From the NCBI GenBank assembly GCA_018902385.1, contig JABSSW010000019.1, positions 248,001 through 312,000 on the forward strand: 64,000 bases of DNA, written 5' to 3'. Made by a program: the position numbers and the translations under genes. A model generated the notes under the pieces. The model saw nothing but the letters and a program-made list of their open reading frames with translations, had not been told where the DNA came from and searched no databases. This document shows positions 58,868-64,000 of this stretch, in pieces. Within the stretch, counting starts at the first letter, position 1; every line of letters starts with the position of its first letter. The DNA comes from Physcia stellaris. Lineage: Eukaryota; Ascomycota; Lecanoromycetes; Caliciales; Physciaceae.

Positions 58868-61590
58868 TCAGTCATCATCCAGATCAACATCCAGCGCGTC
58901 AGGATTGACAGGTACAGCAGGCTGCTGCCGTGACTGCACGTTGCCGCCTTCGAGCCCATTGCTAGCTGCAACAAATCCAACAGGTGCTCGAGCTTGACGT
59001 TCCAGAGCTGCCATGGCGTCAGCTTGTTTCACGTCTTCGACCATTTCTTCCTCATCCTGGCCTTCATTTGGTTGCTGCTGACTTCGCGCAAGTGCTTGAG
59101 ATGCGATGAAGTTGACGTCGGTGCTGATGGCATGTTAGTCTTCGTGTCAGAACACAAACGCAGTAAATCACAAGACTCACTTGTATTGGGCTTGAACACT
59201 TCGCTTGATGCGCAACATTTCTTTAAAGGTGTCTTCGTTGCCATGCTGCACCTCGAAGCTTTCCCATTTCGACCAGAAAGACGGCGTTGTCCTTGGGTCG
59301 CAAAATTGAGAGGCATGTCCATAAATGACCCGGGCCCTATCGATTTCTCCCAATCGTCTCTCCATCTCAGAAAACTTCAGACACATGTCTCGAGCTTCCT
59401 TGTCAGGCAACGCTGCTATAGCTCTCTCGTAGATGGGCCGTGTGGATGTCAGTCCAAAATTGGCCGCCGATTTGGCAATGTAGAAATTGAACATTTCGAA
59501 TCGATCCTCATCAGACACTGCCCGGGTGGCTCGTTCATAGATTCGCATTGCATGCCTTGCCAATCCGCGCTCCTCCTCCAGACTGCCATACATGAGATAG
59601 AGCACTTTGGCGAACTTTGGTGGGCATCCTTCGACGGCCTGTTCGAATAAATCACGAAGCCTCTCTACACTGATTTGTCGATCCACCGCTTTCGTCAAGT
59701 ACAGATTCCACAACTCGAATGCCACAGGGTAGTTGAATAGGTCAAGACCTCGCTCATAAATCTTAAACGACTCCTCGAAATACTTGTTTTCCTCAAGTAG
59801 TTTGGCATAATTAGCAACGGTCTGGGGCGTAGCTATTCGAAGCTCAAATATCCGCTCGTAGACCTTCCTTGTTTCCTCGAGATTACTGACACTCTCCACC
59901 AGGTCAACATAGAAGCTCCAAAGTTTCCAACTCTTGTGAACACGCTGCTGTGGCGACAACGTCTCATCAAAGTAATCGACCGTAGATCGCTTCGGCGCTT
60001 GCGTTGCCTTCGCCATGATATCAACAGCTCTATCGAGGTCTTCGTTGCGTAGCTCCATTTCCGCCCATCCACACCAAGTTTCTGCAAGTTCTGCCACCGA
60101 CTTAAACGGTACTTTGACAGCCTTTTCCAGAATGACTCGAGCATTACGCAAATCACCTCCTTCTTCGTAGAACCTAGCGTAGTTGAGCCAGAGTTCATGG
60201 AATTTGCCGACTGCTTTCCTAGGTTGTACGGCAGCGATGGCATCAGTGTACGTTTGCACAACTTCAAGCTTATTGTCGCCCCATAGAGCTACTCTTTTTT
60301 CCCATTCTATTACATTATTCGGGTTTTGACGTAGAAGCACGTCATTTACCAAAAACGGCCGTCGGTCCATCAACTGCTCAAACCGCATCATTCGGATGTC
60401 GAGATCGAAATCGGCGTCCTCATTCATCTTTCCTTTTTCCGAGCGAATGGCTGCTGCATCCATGAGTGTGCCGATTATGGACTCTTCGAATTCTGCGTAG
60501 GCATCAAAAACCATGGTAAAGTCTCTCACCGTCATGACAGACGTTATGCCTTCCTCGAAGATATCTCGAGCTCTTTCGAAATTGCCCTTGGTAATCCAAT
60601 AAGTTGCGAGGCCGGCCCATAATTTCCCTCTCTGGTCTGCAAAACGATCGATGCCACTCCGCACAATGTTTTCCACGTCGATGCCAACATTGTCTGCGGT
60701 ATCTACCTCTCGTGCTCGCTCCACAAGTAGGTCCACCATCTCGGACCATAGCTGAAAGTCACTCTTTCCCTGTTTACTCCTGAATCTCGGATTGTTGAGT
60801 ATGTCCATATACTTCTTGACCGCCTCAGTGGACTGGCCCATTTCCACCAATAGTGAGATATAATCCTCCATATCTTCGGGATGTATTTGCATATATCTTC
60901 TCCATATCTTCATCCCAGTCTCGCCCGAGGCGGAACTGGCGAACGGCCGGAAACGAGCCCAGATTCGGTTGTGTTGAGTGAGGGGTAAGGCACGAAGGGC
61001 TCTATCAAAAGTTCGACGTGTGTGTGTTATAAGCGGCTGCTGCATAAGGAAGGAAAGGTACATTTCCCAGATTTTCGGCATTTTATTGAGTAAAATCAAC
61101 GCTCGCTCGAACAAAGCGTTGACTTTGGCGTATTCTACCGAGTAGATGGCAGGGTTCATGTTTCGCAAGTGCTTGGTGCGAAGTTCAAGATACTATATAC
61201 CAATTAGATCCCCTTTGATCGTGAAACGAGTCAGCGAAGCTACCATTTTCCAGATTTTATATGATCGAGGGAGATGCGTGCATGCACGTTCCATCACCTA
61301 GAACAAAATGTGAGATTCACAGCTTCCTAGGCAGATGCGACAATGTACACACGAAAGCTTGCTCGAGCAAGGTGCCATGTTGATGTTTATGGTCAATATA
61401 ACTAAGCCATGGTTTGATGCTAGCCGGATCACGTAGGATGTCCTGCTCATAAACGACGTCGTCTGCGGACTGTGATCTAATCAGTAAATTGGTGCGATTT
61501 CGGTCTCCATACGCAACTCACGATAAGATAGAGGCTCATGTCCGGCTTTGCATGCAGTGATTTGGATGTGGACTTTGCGGAAGTAGCCAT
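58868..61590 (-). CDS. SYF1: Pre-mRNA-splicing factor SYF1 (XAB2 orthologue)
   Basis: Five exons (61522-61590, 61353-61469, 61244-61297, 59181-61192, 58868-59123) sum in frame to 835 residues. Almost the whole protein is HAT (half-a-TPR) repeats, for example FERALILLNKMPKIWEMYLSF, TFDRALRALPLTQHNRIWARF, IYERGLDLFNYPVAFELWNLY and IYGHASQFCDPRTTPSFWSKW. The short 54-nt exon restores VMERACTHLPRSYKIWKMYL. SYF1 is a scaffold of the Prp19-associated NineTeen complex in the spliceosome and in animals also acts in transcription-coupled repair. The C-terminal exon ends in an acidic ALDVDLDDD. The gene is divergent from VMA8 with a 450-bp shared promoter. Confidence 0.96.
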
Positions 61591-61829
61591 GGTAGGTAAA
61601 AGTTCTCCGGGCATGGTGGACGATCTTGAGCGTTAAAGGCCGGAATTCTTAAATCAAAATGAATGCATCGCTTCAAACGAGTGGATGCAACGACGCGACC
61701 GGAATTGGTGGTGATGTTACTACTGGTAGGTGTTGACTGACAAATTCCAGTTGCCGCAGAGTGACACTGTACCACTCACGGTTTAGAGGGCCGACTTACC
61801 GATTGTTCATTACCTGCAGTAGAGTACTC

Positions 61830-61867
61830 GTAGAGTAGTACATTACCTTATTTTATTACTACTCTAC
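61830..61867. repeat. Perfect 11-bp inverted repeat with 16-nt loop
   Basis: GTAGAGTAGTA (61830-61840) and TACTACTCTAC (61857-61867) are exact reverse complements separated by an AT-rich 16-nt spacer. It lies inside the SYF1/VMA8 promoter. Confidence 0.75.
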
Positions 61868-62004
61868 AACACTGATACTACGAAGCGGGCCGTCCAGATT
61901 TCCATCTAGTGGTCTCATTCACTTCCTCGTTAGGCCGTTGCCGATCCTCTTGAGAGCTGCGGGCTGAATATCAACGCTGTTGAAAGCGTCGAAGAATACC
62001 TACT

Positions 62005-62017
62005 CTACGTCACGTAG
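62005..62017. promoter_or_regulatory. 13-bp palindrome CTACGTCACGTAG before VMA8
   Basis: A perfect palindrome around a central C, ending 23 bp before the VMA8 ATG. It contains ACGTCA/CACGTA words resembling CRE/ATF or bHLH/bZIP half-sites. The position fits a site near the transcription start of VMA8. Confidence 0.45.
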
Positions 62018-62040
62018 TAGAACGTTGGCAATTTTCTAAA

Positions 62041-63297
62041 ATGTCTGGCGGCGGCGTAGGGACTCACCAGATATCGCTGATTCAAAGAAGAGTATCTAAT
62101 TTAGAAGTGCAGGACAGAGAGCCAGTTTTCCCCACCCGACAGTCGCTGGGTGCTATGAAAAGCAAGCTGAAGGGCGCCGAGACAGGACATAGTCTATTGA
62201 AGAGGAAAAGTGAGGCCTTGACGAAGTAAGCTATGCAACGCATGTTTCCAACAACTGCTAATGGTCGTCAAATAGACGCTTCCGAGGTACTCATGATCTG
62301 ATGCTAATAGGATGAGATACTGAACCAATCAGAAATTACCAAACGAATCGATGAAGCCAAGCGCAAAATGGGCCGGGTGATGCAAATAGCAGCGTTCTCT
62401 TTGGCCGAGGTGACCTATGCTGTGGGTGGCGACATTGGTTATCAAATACAGGAGTCGGCCAAAAATGCTCGCTTCCGGGTCAGGACCAAACAAGAAAACG
62501 TATCAGGCGTATTCTTACCTGCCTTCGAAAGCTACACCAAGGACGAGAACAACGACTTCGGCTTAACCGGTTTAGGCAAAGGAGGTCAACAGGTTCAGCG
62601 CTGCAGAGAAACTTACTCAAGAGCAGTGGAGACATTGGTGGAGCTGGCGAGTTTACAGGTCTGCAACCTCGTTCTCTTCCAATGTCCATGATTGCTGAGC
62701 TAGTTTCAGACAGCTTTTGTAATTTTAGATGAAGTAATCAAGGTGGTAAACAGAAGAGGTAAGCCCAGCGTACAGTCTCCCTTGCTGACGCAAACTAAAT
62801 CAATTACACAGTTAATGCCATGTGAGTTGCACGAGAACCCAACAAATGTAGTGGCTTTGCTAAACACAAATTTTTCGTTCCTCGAAGTGAGCACGTAAGT
62901 GCTGCTAGCAACGAGAAAATTTGGATTCCCCATTGACTGACATGTGTAGGTCATCATACCTCGAACGGAGAATACCATTAAGTGTATGTTTGAGCGCTCT
63001 TTTAACCAGCACACATATGCTAATAGCGAGACAGACATTAACTCGGAGCTGGACGAACTTGATCGGGAGGAGTTTTATCGGTTGAAAAAGGTGGAACTGG
63101 TTGAGTTCGCAACGGATCAGATCATTGGCTAACAGTGTGTCTTTCAGGTCAAAAACAACAAACAGCGAGACAATGAGATCGCGGAAAAGGCCGAAGCGGA
63201 AAAAGGCAAGAGACGGGACAGTGACAAGGAGAACGAAGCTGGACCGGAGGCCAAGGATGTCCTGGGTGAGCAAGAGGACCAGGATGTAATTTTCTAG
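62041..63297 (+). CDS. VMA8: V-type H+-ATPase subunit D (VMA8), nine exons including three microexons
   Basis: Exons 62041-62225, 62276-62286, 62333-62658, 62710-62758, 62812-62821, 62888-62894, 62950-62983, 63035-63090 and 63148-63297 total 828 nt, giving 275 residues. Every junction has GT and AG, and the chain restores the very conserved family text: LTKRFREITKRIDEAKRKMG, then VVNRRVNAIEHVIIPRTENT, IKYINSELDELDREEFYRL and KKVKNNKQRD. Subunit D is the central rotor shaft of the V1 sector and couples ATP hydrolysis to proton pumping into the vacuole. The Lys/Glu-rich C-terminal about 45 residues are typical of fungal forms. What is exceptional is the exon size: 11, 10 and 7 nt, with 34-, 49- and 56-nt exons beside them, inside a gene of only 1.26 kb. 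Confidence 0.95.
62276..62286 (+). other. VMA8 microexon, 11 nt
   Basis: ACGCTTCCGAG between introns 62226-62275 (50 nt) and 62287-62332 (46 nt). With flanking bases it encodes K-R-F-R-E, the invariant start of RFREITKRID. Confidence 0.9.
62812..62821 (+). other. VMA8 microexon, 10 nt
   Basis: TTAATGCCAT between introns 62759-62811 and 62822-62887. It supplies V-N-A and the first two bases of I in RRVNAIEH. Confidence 0.88.
62888..62894 (+). other. VMA8 microexon, 7 nt
   Basis: TGAGCAC, preceded by GAAG and followed by GTAAGT. It completes I and encodes E-H before VIIPRT. Without it the frame breaks and the conserved EH pair is lost. Confidence 0.85.
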
Positions 63298-63492
63298 TGG
63301 CCAATCCTTCCCTGATCGAACACAATGTATGCTTCTCTCTGCTATTCTCGTTGTGATGGACACTCAAGTTGACTATTCCCAGGCGCTAGTCCCTGCTTGT
63401 CGTTGTTTGTAAGTCATGATCCAGATGGCAGTTCCTAGGTTTCTAGTCCTGTTGGGCCGCAATGTGTGCAAGCTAGGCGCCAGTGTTATCTT

Positions 63493-64000
63493 TCATTGCC
63501 GTTGGTATACAACTTTCATGATCTTGCCCTCGTCTCCAAGTGCCATGCCGGCCGTCCTTTCTTTCGCGCTGATGGCACCAGCTTCTGCTTCGTATTCAAC
63601 GAACGCTATTCCCGTCCTTCCAGGCACGAGTCGAACCTCCCTAAATCCTTCGAATCTGCCGAATATTGATGTGAGACTGTCGACATCGTAATTGTCTGGT
63701 AGATTCTGCACGAAGAGGATCTTGTTCGGCGGTAGGTACTCTTCCGGCACGACGGCACCTGCTGCTGGGTTCGAGGATTTGAGGCCCGCTCCACGTGAGG
63801 CTTTGACGGGTCTGGCGGCACCAGCGTCTGGTGCGGCCACTGCTGCCGACCTCTTCAGCTTCTTCTGGATCTCGGCTGCTTCTGCAGCTTGCTTTCGCTC
63901 TAGAATCACTCAAATTTTAACGACGTTCGCCGAGTGCTCGACTTAACTCCATACCTTTTTCGGCCAGTCTTCTCCGCTTGTGAGATTCCAGCTCTTCCGA
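63493..64000 (-). CDS. U1A/U2B''-type snRNP RRM protein, 3' part (gene continues beyond the right edge)
   Basis: The last exon (63493-63899) and the end of the previous exon (63955 to beyond 64000) splice across a 55-nt intron to ...HKRRRLAEKERKQAAEAAE. A Lys/Ala-rich linker is followed by an RRM: NKILFVQNLPDNYDVDSLTS (RNP2 ILFVQNL) and GIAFVEYEAE (RNP1 region), ending KIMKVVYQRQ. This is the C-terminal, second RRM of the U1A/U2B'' family (yeast Mud1/Msl1), which binds snRNA hairpins in U1 or U2 snRNP. Which of the two it is depends on the first RRM, outside the window. It is convergent with VMA8, with about 195 bp between stop codons. Confidence 0.85.

Larger units (their letters stand above)
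61591..62040. promoter_or_regulatory. Shared SYF1/VMA8 bidirectional promoter with four copies of an 8-mer
   Basis: Between the start codons of SYF1 (-) and VMA8 (+). The 8-mer GTAGAGTA occurs at 61819-61826 and 61830-61837, and its complement TACTCTAC at 61860-61867 and 62001-62008: four copies in 190 bp. An 11-bp hairpin and a 13-bp palindrome built from related words lie in the same stretch. Whether a factor binds them is inference. Confidence 0.45.

Noticed and set aside
62982-63025. VMA8 intron starting at GTGTATG (62982) or retained 45-nt segment
   Set aside because: Using the GTATGT donor two bases later and the CAG acceptor at 63034 gives the conserved IKYINSEL; the other options add or change residues.
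1-64000. CRISPR arrays, rRNA genes, LTR elements, secondary-metabolite cluster
   Set aside because: No regularly spaced repeats, no rRNA-like stretches, no reverse transcriptase or integrase text, and no polyketide or peptide synthase were seen; the lone GMC and MFS genes are far apart.

Overview
The window is nuclear DNA of a filamentous ascomycete (Pezizomycotina). The evidence is the gene set (MCM6, IML1, GEA-type ARF-GEF, CHO2, ARC1, ANP1, VMA8, SYF1), the many short introns (mostly 45-65 nt, GT-AG), TGA/TAA/TAG used as ordinary stops, and proteins whose closest recognisable relatives are fungal. The class (for example Lecanoromycetes, Eurotiomycetes or Dothideomycetes) cannot be fixed from the sequence alone.

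Layout from left to right: about 1.8 kb without a convincing gene; a PflA-type radical-SAM enzyme gene (-); a 723-bp SINE-like insertion with a 14-bp target-site duplication; a secreted GMC oxidoreductase with a Ser/Thr-rich tail joined through a GC-AG intron (-); MCM6 (+) behind two MluI cell-cycle boxes; a SNF2/RING protein of the Uls1 type (-); a Ca2+/H+ exchanger (-); IML1 (+); a four-helix membrane protein (+) and a 308-residue unknown (+); ARC1 (+); a solitary transposase-type HTH protein (+) tail to tail with CHO2 (-); NBP35 (+); a Dal5-like MFS transporter (-); a 1,083-residue vWA plus Cys-cluster protein (+); exosome subunit MTR3 (-); ANP1 mannosyltransferase (+); a GEA/GBF1 ARF-GEF (+); SYF1 (-) and VMA8 (+) sharing a motif-rich bidirectional promoter; and the 3' part of a U1A/U2B''-type snRNP protein gene (-) running off the right edge.

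Most genes are single-copy housekeeping functions (replication licensing, TORC1 control, phosphatidylcholine synthesis, Fe-S assembly, vesicle traffic, glycosylation, splicing, V-ATPase), with no operon-like or biosynthetic cluster. The accessory material is the radical-SAM gene, the SINE-like element, the GMC enzyme, the MFS transporter, the HTH orphan and the vWA protein. For most multi-exon genes I reconstructed the exon chain by hand and checked that it closes in frame. This exposed very small exons: 11, 10 and 7 nt in VMA8, and 18 nt in the Uls1-type gene across the Walker A motif. The strongest leads are this microexon set, the GC-AG intron that could toggle the GMC tail, the vWA/Cys-cluster protein and the clean SINE-like insertion.
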